Positions 16,845 through 26,247 of a DNA stretch of 40,413 bases are shown piece after piece; the first letter of the stretch is position 1; each line of letters opens with the position of its first letter. The stretch covers positions 1-40,413 of the forward strand of contig SHZZ01000033.1 of the NCBI GenBank assembly GCA_009692005.1. Direction: 5' to 3'. Below the pieces are notes generated by a model. The model did not search any database and had not been told where the DNA came from. It saw only the letters and a program-made list of their open reading frames with translations. Both the position numbers and the translations under genes were made by a program. Source of the DNA: Gemmataceae bacterium (GTDB lineage: Bacteria > Planctomycetota > Planctomycetia > Gemmatales > Gemmataceae).

Positions 16845-18148
16845 GCCTGGATCAAAACACTCCTGAAGCGCCCCGAGAACAAAGTTTTAAAAAGGGTTTT
16901 CTCCTGGCGGTCAAAGCCATCGCCTCGCTTCGCCTTACAGTTTCCTTGTTTGTTCTTTCGTTTTTTCTGGTCTTTGTTGGGACCTTGGCCCAGGTCGAAA
17001 ACCCGACCTGGACAGTGGTCACCGACTATTTCCGCTCCCTCGTGGTCTGGGTGCCGAACCAGTTGCTGGCCCGTTTTTGCCAAACCTTCCGCTGGATTTC
17101 CCCCACGGCGCAATGGCCAGGCGGGTTCTTTTTCCCAGGCGGGTGGACTTTGGGTTCTCTGCTGCTGATTAACTTGCTGGCCGCCCACTTGATGAAGTTT
17201 CAACTCTCCTGGCGGCGCTCGGGCATCCTGCTGATCCACGCCGGACTGATCCTCCTCATGGTCAGCGAACTGGTTACCGGTCTTTTTGCGGTCGAAGGAA
17301 ACATGACCATCGAGCAAGGCGGTGCGGCGAATTACCTAGAGTTGCGGGAAACCTCCGGGTTCCTCGGCAAGATCAACGGACCGGAACTGGCTTTTTCCGA
17401 CCCCTCCAATCCCGATAAGGAAAATGTCACAGTCATTCCCAACCGTATTCTCCGCCAGGGGGGAAAGATCTCCCACCCCGCCCTCCCCTGCGATGTGGAA
17501 GTGATCTCCTACATGGCCAACTCGACACTGAAAGAGATTGATCCGGAATCGCCTGAGGCAAAATCCAACCCGGCCAGCAAAGGCGATGGTTTGCAATTCA
17601 AGGGGGTTGACAAAAAAGAGATGTCCGGCACAGCCAAGGACCAAAAAGTCGATATCCCCTCGGCTTACATTCAACTGAAAGACAAAGCCACGGGGCAATC
17701 CCTGGGGACTTACCTGGTTTCCCTGTGGTTATCCCTTTCAACTGTGAAACAAACCCAGGAAGTCACACTGGCGGATGGGAAAAAACTCGACCTGGCCCTG
17801 CGTTTTAAAAGGGCCTACAAGCCCTACACCGTGGAATTGCTCGAATTCAAGCACGAGGTCTACTTGGGGACCACCAAACCCAGAAATTTCTCCAGCCGGG
17901 TGAAACTCCTGGCGGAACAACCGGACGATTCACGCGAAACCTTGATTTCAATGAACAACCCGTTGCGGCATGCCGGTGAGACTTTTTATCAATCTGGTTT
18001 CCTCCCGGGAGACAAGGGGACCATTCTGCAAGTGGTGCGCAACCCCGGCTGGTTGATTCCCTATTTTTCCTGCTTTCTAGCTGCCCTGGGAATGCTGATC
18101 CACTTTGGCCAGCACTTGAACTCGTTTTTGGCAAAGAGGAGGGGGTAA
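16841..18148 (+). CDS. resB: ResB/Ccs1-like cytochrome c biogenesis protein
   Basis: The 435-residue membrane protein is the ResB (Ccs1) half of the System II cytochrome c synthase, which carries heme across the membrane and attaches it to CxxCH apocytochromes with CcsA. The sequence shows the family N-terminal helix with LRLTVSLFVLSFFLVFVGTLAQ features (about residues 27-48) and a helix pair containing IHAGLILLMVSELVTG (about 128-145). A large periplasmic domain (about 150-395) ends in ETFYQSGF, and a last membrane helix sits near 400-425. It overlaps the lipoprotein gene by 4 nt and is 1 nt from CcsA, so coupled translation is almost certain. Confidence 0.9.
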   Translation: MSLDQNTPEAPREQSFKKGFLLAVKAIASLRLTVSLFVLSFFLVFVGTLAQVENPTWTVVTDYFRSLVVWVPNQLLARFCQTFRWISPTAQWPGGFFFPGGWTLGSLLLINLLAAHLMKFQLSWRRSGILLIHAGLILLMVSELVTGLFAVEGNMTIEQGGAANYLELRETSGFLGKINGPELAFSDPSNPDKENVTVIPNRILRQGGKISHPALPCDVEVISYMANSTLKEIDPESPEAKSNPASKGDGLQFKGVDKKEMSGTAKDQKVDIPSAYIQLKDKATGQSLGTYLVSLWLSLSTVKQTQEVTLADGKKLDLALRFKRAYKPYTVELLEFKHEVYLGTTKPRNFSSRVKLLAEQPDDSRETLISMNNPLRHAGETFYQSGFLPGDKGTILQVVRNPGWLIPYFSCFLAALGMLIHFGQHLNSFLAKRRG

Positions 18149-18149
18149 C

Positions 18150-19877
18150 ATGATTGCAAGCAAGCCGAGCTGGCTGGCTCCCCTGATCACGGTTGCAATC
18201 GCTTTTGCTTACCTGGGATACGCCGCCTCACCCAAGGCCGATCCCGCTGACGGTTTTCATTTTCAGGAATTCGCCAGCCTTCCCGTGGTCGATGGCGGGC
18301 GAGTCAAGCCGATGGACACCTTTGCCCGGGTTAGCTTGATGGTGATCAACGATGGCGTGCAATCCTACCAGGATGAAAAAAAGGTATCCCAGCCGGCGGT
18401 GAAATGGCTGCTGGAAGTCATGACCAGCCGGTTCGTGGAAAACCCCGTGGCGGAAAATCTTAAAGTATTCCGTATTGAAAACGACCAACTTCTGGGATTT
18501 TTGGGCCTGAGCCAAAGGCCGGGGTTGCGCTATTCCATAAATGAAATCGCAAGCAAATTTAAAGTTTTAGAAGAGCGGGCCATTGCCGCCGAGCGAAAAG
18601 ATCCCGATAAACTCGATGCCCTTGATAAAAGTGTGATCCAACTCGCCAAGCATTTGCAAATCCACATCGATATCGCCACCCATAGGGCGCCCCTTTTGAT
18701 CCCGGCAAACGGCGACTGGAAACCCTTCATGCAAGCCGCCATGGAATCCCGTGCGGAAGAGCGGCCCGACCCGGCGGTCAATTCCTTCGGGAAAATACTC
18801 ATGGCCTTCGGCGATGGGAAGCCGAAGGAATTCAACGCTGCCCTGGCGGATTATCAAAGTCAAATCGAAGGAAAAATCCCCCCCCAGCAGCGCATCTCTG
18901 GCCTGGAGGTTTCCTTCAACCACTTCTCCCCGCTGAGTCAGTGCATTTATTTATATGTTGTCGTATTCCTCCTTACCTGCGTTGGCTGGGTATCCTGGAG
19001 GGAGAGCCTGAATAGTGCCGCGTTTTGGCTGGCGGTTGCCACTTTCATGCTACACACCTGCGCTTTGAGCGTCCGCATGTACATGCAAGGCCGACCCCCG
19101 GTTACCAACCTTTATTCCTCCGCAGTATTCATTGGCTGGGGATGCGTCTTGGGGGCCCTGGTTCTGGAATATTTGTACGCCAATGGCATTGGCAATTTGA
19201 AAGCCGCCATTACCGGAGCTTTGACGCTGCTAATTGCCAACCACCTGGCTGGGGAAGGCGACACCCTTGAGATGATGCAGGCCGTACTCGACACCAACTT
19301 TTGGCTGGCAACCCATGTCACCTGCATAACTCTGGGCTACACTGCAACTTTTCTGGCGGGTTTCCTGGGAATCTTTTACATTCTGCGCGGCACCTTTACC
19401 CCTTTCCAAACTCCGGAAGCGGGGAAGTCCCTGATCCGCATGACCTACGGAGTTCTCTGTTTCGCCATTTTCTTCAGCTTCGTCGGCACGGTTTTGGGCG
19501 GCATTTGGGCCGATCAATCCTGGGGCCGTTTCTGGGGCTGGGATCCCAAGGAAAATGGCGCCATGCTAATTGTCATTTGGAATGCTTTAATCCTGCATGC
19601 CCGTTGGGGAGGGCTGGCTCGCGACCGGGGAATTGCCCTTTTGGCCGTGGTGGGAAATATGGTCACTGGTTGGTCTTGGTTTGGCACCAATCAGCTTGGT
19701 GTCGGGCTGCATGCCTACGGGTTTAATGATACCCTGGCGAATGGCCTCACTTGGTTTTGGGCCTCGCAGTTGGGGGTGCTGGCACTGGGATTAATTCCCA
19801 CGAGAAACTGGTGGAGCAACCAGGTTCAAACCGCCGAGGCTGGTAAGCAAATCAAGCCCGGGATGCGGAAGGCCTGA
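18150..19877 (+). CDS. ccsA: CcsA/ResC-like cytochrome c synthase subunit with N-terminal periplasmic domain
   Basis: The 575-residue protein is the heme-handling half of the System II synthase. Residues about 30-255 form a soluble domain preceded by one membrane helix. From about residue 265 the CcsA core begins. It contains the tryptophan-rich heme motif SWGRFWGWDPKE (457-468), normally facing the periplasm, and candidate heme-ligand histidines at 302, 389 and 521 (GLHAYGF). Typical CcsA proteins are about 300 residues; the N-terminal extension is common in fused or planctomycete forms. It is the last gene of the coupled operon and probably matures CxxCH proteins such as the DUF1549/DUF1553 proteins encoded nearby. 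Confidence 0.93.
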   Translation: MIASKPSWLAPLITVAIAFAYLGYAASPKADPADGFHFQEFASLPVVDGGRVKPMDTFARVSLMVINDGVQSYQDEKKVSQPAVKWLLEVMTSRFVENPVAENLKVFRIENDQLLGFLGLSQRPGLRYSINEIASKFKVLEERAIAAERKDPDKLDALDKSVIQLAKHLQIHIDIATHRAPLLIPANGDWKPFMQAAMESRAEERPDPAVNSFGKILMAFGDGKPKEFNAALADYQSQIEGKIPPQQRISGLEVSFNHFSPLSQCIYLYVVVFLLTCVGWVSWRESLNSAAFWLAVATFMLHTCALSVRMYMQGRPPVTNLYSSAVFIGWGCVLGALVLEYLYANGIGNLKAAITGALTLLIANHLAGEGDTLEMMQAVLDTNFWLATHVTCITLGYTATFLAGFLGIFYILRGTFTPFQTPEAGKSLIRMTYGVLCFAIFFSFVGTVLGGIWADQSWGRFWGWDPKENGAMLIVIWNALILHARWGGLARDRGIALLAVVGNMVTGWSWFGTNQLGVGLHAYGFNDTLANGLTWFWASQLGVLALGLIPTRNWWSNQVQTAEAGKQIKPGMRKA

Positions 19878-20014
19878 AAGCCAATAAGGCTTTGGTTCAC
19901 GAGCCTTGAGTTCGACTCAGTTTGAGCTGACGAACGCAAATCAATTTGTTCGCTACTTTAAATTGGAAATGCGCTCCCGGGTAAGTTCTCGGCCCACAGC
20001 GGCGTACCAGAATT

Positions 20015-20039
20015 GCCGCGCTCCAGCGCGGCTTCTTTT
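20015..20039 (+). terminator. Probable intrinsic terminator of the ccs operon
   Basis: An 8-bp GC-rich stem (GCCGCGCT at 20015-20022 with AGCGCGGC at 20025-20032) is followed by TTCTTTT. It lies about 140 nt downstream of the ccsA stop and points away from it. A smaller hairpin (AAAGCC-AATAA-GGCTTT) directly follows the ccsA stop at about 19878 but lacks a T run. Confidence 0.55.
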
Positions 20040-20109
20040 GCCAGGCTAGTGCCTGGTGTTCCCAAGAAAGACCATTGGCGAAAAAGAAGACCTATTCCCG
20101 GGGCTAAAG

Positions 20110-22869
20110 TTATTTTTGCGCCAAGGTTGCAGGGTCCTTCATAAGAGGAGCGATAATATCGAGTTGCTCGATGGTTTCGCCTCCCGCAATGGTGCACATT
20201 GCCCGAAAAACCTCGGGAGTCACCTTCGCGGTGATCTTGCGAACTTTCCCATCGGCCATGACGGCGACGCCATAACGGGACTTTTCCTTGGCATCCAGGA
20301 AAATCAGGAAGGGTTCGAGTGCGTCAGCACCTTCGGAAACTCCCAGGATGGTAGCTCCACCGCCTGCTAGCCAGGGTTGGGCTCGGTCCAAAGAAACTAC
20401 CATCAGGGCAATGGTGTTGGCAGGCATATCCTTGATATCCTCAACTTTAGTTTGTCGATCATAGCCAAAGATCCCCAGTTTCTTTGCCGAGGCTTGGTCG
20501 ACCATCTGATACTCGGCGGCATCGAAGCCCAAGCCTGATATTCCCACGAAATTGGTCAACGCCGGTTCATGGGAACTGGTTCCAGGAGCCATGACGGTGT
20601 TGGGGGTTTGGTAAAGGAATTCGGGCACCACGATTCGGGCCACATTGGCGTTATGCCCGTCGGCCCAGGGTTTGGCCCGGTCGAGATTGCGGGAGAAAGG
20701 CGCCAGGTCGCCAATGCCAACATAGGGAAGCAATTCCGACATCCAGCCGACGCGTTTTTCCGGAGGAACACGAAGGCCAAACTTGGCTGTTTGACTCCCC
20801 TCTTTGGCTGTCCCCATGGGGAAGGCTTTATTGTTGGCAACATAAACCATCAGGGCCTTGGCCATGGGCGAGGCGCTTTGTCCCAGGAGTTTCAAACCCA
20901 GGTCGTTCTTTTGTTTAATAAACCCTTCGGCCATAACGCTTTCAAAATCCTTCAAGAAATTCTGAGGCAAATGCAAAGCGCCACCTACCATCATGATTGT
21001 CCCGGATTGCGGAATGTAAGTAACCTCGGCTCCAACAAGGCCATTTTTGGCCATGGGATTGCCACCACCGGGTCCACCGGGTCCGCCGGGCCCACCCGGT
21101 CCAAATTGTCCAAGGGGTCCACCCAGCCCGCCGGGGAATCTTCCGGGGGGATTTCCCTGGGCTGAAGTGTCCTCGGGAAGGTTATTTTCAAAGCGGGTTT
21201 CCACATCCAGTTTGAATTCCTTGAAGAGCAAATCGACTTTGGGCATGAACGGGCTTACCAATTTGGCAAAGTTGTAGCCGATTTTTTGATCTTTACTTCG
21301 AGCCATTAACAAAAACGACTGGGTTTCCGAATTCAATTTGGGGATCATCAGAAATACGGTATCGATTTTGGAATAACTGTTGAGTTGTTCCAAGGCTTCC
21401 TTGGGGAAAGGTGCGCCGTTGGGCAATTTCTGGGTTTCTAAATATGCCGTCAGCAGCGGAATAAGTGAGGCGTATTCTTTGACATCCAGACCGAAAGACA
21501 TGGCCAATTCGGAGTCGGCGCCAAGGCTTTGAGCGAGTGGCGTGGCAGGCAAATTGGAAAGGACCAAGCCGTGGGCCAAATTGGCAGGCAAGGTTTGAAA
21601 CAAATTTCCTCGAACTGCAGATGCCACCGGAGGCGGCTTGGGTTGATTGGGATCGCCGCCTTCGGCGCCGGGCCCCATTGGTTTTCCACCCGGGCCTGGA
21701 GGTCCGCCGCCTGCAATTGGAGGAGGTCCGCCCGCGCCCAGAGGCCCGCCCCCGCCCAAGGGGCCGCCCGGGCCCTGGGGGTTATTGGGATCGCTCATGG
21801 GTGGCGCAGGAGGAGGAGGAGGAGCGGATATTTTTTTGGGTTTGCCTTTATCCTTGCTCAAATAGTCATTCATTTTTTCCGGGGTGGCCATCACCACGGT
21901 GCGAGCATCGGCAAAAAACAGACTCAATTTTTCACCAGGCTCAAAGCTGCAAAGGGAAGTGCTAAGCGGGTCTAGGTTTTTCTTGACCTCATGCCAGATC
22001 AAACCTTCAATTGGCAACCCTTCGATCAGTCCTAACGATTCAATTAAGTGGTTTTTGTCAAACGCCTTGTCGGAACGGAGCACCGTCATTTTCCAATATT
22101 TTCTCAACATGGCCAAGGGATTGGGCAGAGAAGAAACCCCATTGGAAGCGTTCAGGATTTGGTCCATTTCATCCAGGCCCAGGCCAAAAGTCCGCTTGAA
22201 ATCCTCACGGGTAAAGGACCCAGGGGTATTCAACAGCGCCTTGGCCATAAGGCTGTCGAAGAAAGGCTTCATTTGAAGGACAGCAACCAATTTGGTGTCG
22301 TTGGGAAGTCGGTTAGAAGGGTCAGGATCGACGCCATCCGCTTTGGCAGGAGTTGGAACGGGGTCGCCTTTTTTCTCTTCCTTCTTGCCGCCTTCTTTTC
22401 CTTCCTCTTTATTTCCATCGCCCATTGGAGGCGCGTCATCTGTTTTGCCCCCCTTGCCGGAATTGGGGGTGGCCTTGCCCATGCGATCATCCTTGCCTGT
22501 GCCGGACGATCCACTACCCATGAGGAGCAAGGCGGCACCAATGGCAATAACCGCCAGGACGGCCACGCCAATCCCAATCATTAACATGGGGTTGGATTTT
22601 TTCTTGCCGCCCTTCTTCGCCTTCTCCTGAGATTCCGCGGCAGCGATTTCTTTCTTGGCTTTCACCGCGGCAGATTTCCCATCCACCTTGGTGTTACCTT
22701 TTTTCTCTTCCTTGCCCTTGGGTTTTTCTTCTTTGGAATTGGCTGGCGCTTCCACCTTGAATTTGTGCTTGCACTCAGGGCATTCCATTTTCTTCCCAAC
22801 TTGGGTGGGGTCGGAAATGGTCACCATCTCTTCGCAACCTGGACACTTTTGCTTGAAAGCGCCGGCCAT
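20110..22869 (-). CDS. Zinc-ribbon, transmembrane, Gly/Pro-rich protein with DUF1559-like C-terminus
   Basis: The 919-residue protein starts at an ATG behind a good AGGAG (9 nt spacing); the frame is open 60 nt further up without support. Order of parts: a zinc ribbon with Cys9, Cys12, Cys30 and Cys33; a Lys/Glu-rich, probably disordered stretch; one membrane helix (about 95-116); another charged region; a long soluble domain; and two Gly/Pro-rich tracts, the first reading PPPPPAPP and GPGGPLGGGGPLG, the second GPGGPGGPGG. The last 160 or so residues (FVGISGLGFDAAEYQMVDQA...YGVAVMADGKVRKI) resemble the end of DUF1559 proteins, with a DG near the end but not the exact H-X9-DG. Similar hybrid proteins occur in planctomycetes. 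The role is unknown, perhaps envelope structure. Confidence 0.85.
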   Translation of the reverse strand: MAGAFKQKCPGCEEMVTISDPTQVGKKMECPECKHKFKVEAPANSKEEKPKGKEEKKGNTKVDGKSAAVKAKKEIAAAESQEKAKKGGKKKSNPMLMIGIGVAVLAVIAIGAALLLMGSGSSGTGKDDRMGKATPNSGKGGKTDDAPPMGDGNKEEGKEGGKKEEKKGDPVPTPAKADGVDPDPSNRLPNDTKLVAVLQMKPFFDSLMAKALLNTPGSFTREDFKRTFGLGLDEMDQILNASNGVSSLPNPLAMLRKYWKMTVLRSDKAFDKNHLIESLGLIEGLPIEGLIWHEVKKNLDPLSTSLCSFEPGEKLSLFFADARTVVMATPEKMNDYLSKDKGKPKKISAPPPPPAPPMSDPNNPQGPGGPLGGGGPLGAGGPPPIAGGGPPGPGGKPMGPGAEGGDPNQPKPPPVASAVRGNLFQTLPANLAHGLVLSNLPATPLAQSLGADSELAMSFGLDVKEYASLIPLLTAYLETQKLPNGAPFPKEALEQLNSYSKIDTVFLMIPKLNSETQSFLLMARSKDQKIGYNFAKLVSPFMPKVDLLFKEFKLDVETRFENNLPEDTSAQGNPPGRFPGGLGGPLGQFGPGGPGGPGGPGGGNPMAKNGLVGAEVTYIPQSGTIMMVGGALHLPQNFLKDFESVMAEGFIKQKNDLGLKLLGQSASPMAKALMVYVANNKAFPMGTAKEGSQTAKFGLRVPPEKRVGWMSELLPYVGIGDLAPFSRNLDRAKPWADGHNANVARIVVPEFLYQTPNTVMAPGTSSHEPALTNFVGISGLGFDAAEYQMVDQASAKKLGIFGYDRQTKVEDIKDMPANTIALMVVSLDRAQPWLAGGGATILGVSEGADALEPFLIFLDAKEKSRYGVAVMADGKVRKITAKVTPEVFRAMCTIAGGETIEQLDIIAPLMKDPATLAQK

Positions 22870-22944
22870 GATCGGAACTCCTGATTTGGGAACGCACGGG
22901 CAAGCCCTGGAATGGGACAACACAGGCATCTTACCCTAAAAAGG

Positions 22945-22973
22945 GGTATCGGGCACAAGATGTTTCATGTAAA
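22945..22973 (-). promoter_or_regulatory. Candidate promoter for the zinc-ribbon gene
   Basis: Read on the minus strand, TTTACA (5/6 to the -35 consensus) is followed after 17 bases by GATACC (3/6 to the -10 consensus), about 75 bases upstream of the ATG at 22869. The 172-bp gap also holds TATAAC at about 23011 on the plus strand, a possible -10 for the MCE gene, but without a clear -35. Confidence 0.28.
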
Positions 22974-23041
22974 AATAGGTGCCGCGGCGGTTTTTCCCCT
23001 TTACTCCAGGTTATAACCCCCAGAAATGAGGACGGGCATTC

Positions 23042-24112
23042 ATGGGGCGCGAACTTTCCCAAAAGCAAGCGATACAACTGGCGCTAATCTGCCTGGTGGG
23101 CATTGGCCTCGGGTTGGCGGGTTTGTTCGCCATCGGGTCGAAATCCTGGCTGGGGTCCAAGGCTCTGAATCTTCAGGCAGGCTTTGTGGAAATCCGGGGA
23201 ATTGAGACCGGCACCCGGGTGCGCGTCCAAGGAATGGATGCCGGGCAAATCACGCGAATTTCCCCACCCAGGGAACCCGGCCAGCCGGTAATTCTGGATA
23301 TGAAAGTGCGGGAGGAGTTTCGCGACTTGATCCGGCAGGACGCTACTGTCCGCATCGTGCCGGAAGGATTGCTTGGGGGCAAGGTCATTGAAATTCACCC
23401 GGGAAGCCCCGGCGCCCCCTTGGCACCTGATCATGCCAGTTTGAAACCCGCTCTTTCGCCCGATTTATCCGACCTCATTTCCCAGGCATCCGATTCTCTG
23501 GAAGCCATCCGCAAGGGGAACGGCTCGCTGGGTAAACTCATCCACGATCAAAAACTTTATGACGACCTGGTGCTGCTGGCCCGGCAATCGCTGCGCACCA
23601 TGGTCTCGGTGCAACAGGATGCCGACGCCTTCAAGGAAATCCCGTTCTTCCGCGATTATGTCGCTGATCAGATTCGCATTCTCATTCATTCCAACCGGGA
23701 AAGAAAACGCATGACGGTGCCCTCGGCGGAACTTTTCGAAAAAGGAACCTCGATCCTCACCAAGGAAGGGAAAAGCAAACTGGATGAGGTGGGAAAATGG
23801 TTTCTTGGGCACCCCAAGGAAGGGGAAATCGTCATTGCGGCTTTCGCAAACCCGGCGGACTTTCCCCCGGAAACCGTGGGAATCATCACGCGGCAGCAAA
23901 GCGAAGCGGTTTCGGAATACCTGCTGAGCCAGCACAAGATTCACAAGACCGGGTGGATACCCTGGTATAGCGAAAGGAAAGTAAAACCGCTTGGGGCTGG
24001 GGCCACCGGGGTTCCTGGATTGGAAGCGCCACCGGGCACGCCGCTTTCCCGCCTTGAGTTTCTCCTTTTCCTCACCCCTTCCCCGGAAGCCAGGAGTACT
24101 AGCCAGTCGTGA
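23042..24112 (+). CDS. MCE (MlaD-like) domain protein fused to an OmpA-like C-terminal domain
   Basis: The 356-residue protein has an N-terminal membrane anchor (about 10-31). A single MCE domain follows (about 41-118), with the features ALNLQAGFVEIRGIETGTRV, VQGMDAGQI and EGLLGGKVIEI. MCE proteins form hexameric rings that move lipids between membranes. A short helical region contains KGNGSLGKLIHD, a segment seen after many MCE domains. Residues about 226-345 (LFEKGTSILTKEGKSKLDEV, then a solvent-exposed ITRQQSEAVSEYLLSQHKI) look like an OmpA-type peptidoglycan-binding fold. Its stop overlaps the following sigma factor gene by 4 nt (GTGA). No Mla-type permease or ATPase is adjacent, which is unusual for an MCE gene. 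Confidence 0.82.
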   Translation: MGRELSQKQAIQLALICLVGIGLGLAGLFAIGSKSWLGSKALNLQAGFVEIRGIETGTRVRVQGMDAGQITRISPPREPGQPVILDMKVREEFRDLIRQDATVRIVPEGLLGGKVIEIHPGSPGAPLAPDHASLKPALSPDLSDLISQASDSLEAIRKGNGSLGKLIHDQKLYDDLVLLARQSLRTMVSVQQDADAFKEIPFFRDYVADQIRILIHSNRERKRMTVPSAELFEKGTSILTKEGKSKLDEVGKWFLGHPKEGEIVIAAFANPADFPPETVGIITRQQSEAVSEYLLSQHKIHKTGWIPWYSERKVKPLGAGATGVPGLEAPPGTPLSRLEFLLFLTPSPEARSTSQS

Positions 24113-25035
24113 CGGAACCGACACCGGACGGGCTGAAGGAAGCCGCAATCATTCGCGCCTTTGCCCGCATCCACCTGCCGCGAATCGCGGTGGAATCATC
24201 CAGGCTAGCCGGACATTTGCTGCGAGCCCGGGATATGTTCGAGGCCAAGCGGGAAGCGCAAGTTCCCCCCTGCAAATCTCTGCTGGACCGATTGTATCTA
24301 TTGGATTTTTACCTCGCCATGGCCTGCCTGGAAGGAGGCCAGAATGCCTGGGAGGAGCTGTTTAAATCGCGCGGCGGCAGGCAGGATCAGCTTTTGATAG
24401 ATGCCTTGAGGCAAAAAGCCGTGCGGCTTTATCCCCGCGACGAACCACGACAAGAAGAAGCAGTTTGTGAGTTTTGGGGCTTCCTTTTGGCTGGGGCCAA
24501 AGACGATTCCATTCCCGTTTTGCAACGCTATGACGGCCGGCGGCCGCTGGCCCCCTGGCTGATCCGCGTCTTTCACAATCTGCACCTCAGCCGCATGCGC
24601 GGATCCCGTCATGAAAAGGCCCTCCCTGAAGACGAGCCGGACCAATCTTACTGGCAATCGCCGGATGCCTCCGAAGAGCGCTGGCATCAGGAATTTCGCC
24701 TCGCGGCACAGGAATGGCTGGGCGAATTGGAAGAACAGGGGCTGTTGCTTTTGGGGCTGCGCTTTCGTTACCGCCTTAGCCAGCGGGAAACGGCCAGTTT
24801 TCTTGGCATCCACGAAAGCAATGTTTCGCGCCTTACGGACAAGGTGCGGTCCCGCTGCCTGGATTTTATCGAAGGCCGCCTCACAAGCTTGGGATGGAAC
24901 GGCAACGGGCTGGCCGATTTTGTTCAGACTGAAATGGAAAGCCTGGTCCTCGACGATCCACGATTGGGATCAGAAAACCTGGCGGCTCTGCTGGCGCGAA
25001 AGGGGTTGAAAACTCCACTTCCAGACGGTGATTGA
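24109..25035 (+). CDS. ECF-like sigma-70 family RNA polymerase sigma factor
   Basis: The 308-residue protein starts at a GTG that overlaps the MCE stop. A region-2-like segment is seen at about 120-170 (VLQRYDGRRPLAPWLIRVFH, then LHLSRMR, typical of regions 2.3-2.4). A region-4 helix-turn-helix lies at about 215-250 (RYRLSQRETASFLGIHESNV, then SRLTDKVRSR). Two parts exceed a plain ECF factor (about 180-200 residues). One is an N-terminal helical extension of about 60-110 residues; the other is a tail of about 50 residues after region 4. No anti-sigma gene is adjacent. It is translationally coupled to the MCE gene and is followed closely by a sigma-54 activator. Confidence 0.85.
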   Translation: MTEPTPDGLKEAAIIRAFARIHLPRIAVESSRLAGHLLRARDMFEAKREAQVPPCKSLLDRLYLLDFYLAMACLEGGQNAWEELFKSRGGRQDQLLIDALRQKAVRLYPRDEPRQEEAVCEFWGFLLAGAKDDSIPVLQRYDGRRPLAPWLIRVFHNLHLSRMRGSRHEKALPEDEPDQSYWQSPDASEERWHQEFRLAAQEWLGELEEQGLLLLGLRFRYRLSQRETASFLGIHESNVSRLTDKVRSRCLDFIEGRLTSLGWNGNGLADFVQTEMESLVLDDPRLGSENLAALLARKGLKTPLPDGD

Positions 25036-25113
25036 ACCTGCGACGACATGACGATTTCACCCCATTTCCCTTTAATAATTCTGGCAAACCTCTCTTTCTC
25101 AAGGAATTTGGGA

Positions 25114-26214
25114 ATGACTCGCGGAGCTAATCCCGCACTGAAATCCAACTCTACCCCTCTTGAGGATATCGTTGGCCAATCTCCCGCCATGGTGCGGGTA
25201 TACGACCTGGTTCGGCGCGTGGCGCCCACTCAGGCCACGGTCCTTTTGATTGGGGAAACCGGCACGGGAAAGGAATTGATCGCCAAGGCCGTTCACCATC
25301 TTTCTTCTCGCGCCGATGGGCCTTATGTCCGCGTCAACTGCGGCGCCCTGCACGAAAGTCTTTTGGAAAGCGAACTTTTTGGCCATGTGAAGGGAGCATT
25401 CACTGGCGCAATTGAAAACAAAACCGGCCGGTTTGAGGCTGCGCACGGCGGCACGATTTTCCTCGACGAAATCTCCTCTATGAATCCCAAGCTGCAGGTT
25501 AAACTGCTGCGAGTCCTTCAGGAAAACGAACTGGAAAGAGTGGGGGAAAGCAAAACCATACGGGTCGATACCCGGGTTGTCGCCGCCACCAACCAATTTC
25601 TGGAAGACGAAGTCAGCGCCGGCCGCTTCCGCGAGGATCTTTACTACCGCCTCAATGTCGTGCCCATTCTCCTGCCCCCCTTGCGCGAGCGGAAGGATGA
25701 TATTCCGGCGCTGGCGGAATTTTTCCTGCGGCGCCACACTGCCATTAACAAAATGGGGGACAAGAAGTTCTCCAACGCCATTCTGCGAGCCTTGGATGTT
25801 CACGACTGGCCGGGCAATGTCCGAGAATTGGAAAATTTTGTCGCCAGGCTTGTAGTGCTTTCCCAAGGCCCAACCATTGAAACTGGTGACGCTGGGCTTC
25901 CGGGGTCGGGGAGGAAGCCGATCCCTCCCCAGCGGTTTAATCCGGGAGAAAAAACTGCCAGCGGGTTGCAATCGTTAATCCGCCAGGTGGTGCGCCTGGG
26001 GATACAAATTTTGCCCGAAGGCACCCTGGCCGACCGCATCGTTGGCGCGGTGGAACGGGAACTGATCAACCAGGTGCTTGAACAATGCGACCATGTCCAG
26101 GTGAAGGCAGCCACTCGACTGGGCATCAACCGAAACACTCTTCATAAGAAGGTTCAGGAAGTTTCGCGGTTGAGCGAGGCGGAGGCAGGCCCAGCCGAAG
26201 TTGAGGAAACCTAA
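25114..26214 (+). CDS. Sigma-54-dependent transcriptional activator (AAA+ and Fis-type HTH, no receiver domain)
   Basis: The 366-residue protein is a bacterial enhancer-binding protein that uses ATP to open sigma-54 promoters. It shows Walker A GETGTGKE (47-54), the sigma-54 contact loop GAFTGA (94-99, intact), Walker B GTIFLDE (113-119) and an arginine-finger region near [16 protein letters not shown] Fis-like helix-turn-helix lies at the C-terminus (about 325-360, [17 protein letters not shown]). It has no N-terminal response-regulator or GAF domain, so it is a short, possibly constitutively active or partner-controlled form. The start at 25114 follows AAGGAA; a start at 25048 is possible but has no good binding site. 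It begins about 80 nt after the ECF gene. Confidence 0.93.
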   Translation: MTRGANPALKSNSTPLEDIVGQSPAMVRVYDLVRRVAPTQATVLLIGETGTGKELIAKAVHHLSSRADGPYVRVNCGALHESLLESELFGHVKGAFTGAIENKTGRFEAAHGGTIFLDEISSMNPKLQVKLLRVLQENELERVGESKTIRVDTRVVAATNQFLEDEVSAGRFREDLYYRLNVVPILLPPLRERKDDIPALAEFFLRRHTAINKMGDKKFSNAILRALDVHDWPGNVRELENFVARLVVLSQGPTIETGDAGLPGSGRKPIPPQRFNPGEKTASGLQSLIRQVVRLGIQILPEGTLADRIVGAVERELINQVLEQCDHVQVKAATRLGINRNTLHKKVQEVSRLSEAEAGPAEVEET

Positions 26215-26247
26215 AACGGCCTATCTTCCCTAATCTTTAAGTGGAAG

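Noticed and set aside
19890-19940. tRNA-like T-arm (GAGTTCGACTC) after ccsA
   Set aside because: No acceptor stem, anticodon arm or D arm can be built around it; it is only a short hairpin.
21040-21150. Short-period GC-rich repeat that could be taken for a CRISPR or minisatellite
   Set aside because: It is the coding sequence of a GPGGPGG tract within the zinc-ribbon protein, with no spacers or repeat-unit structure.
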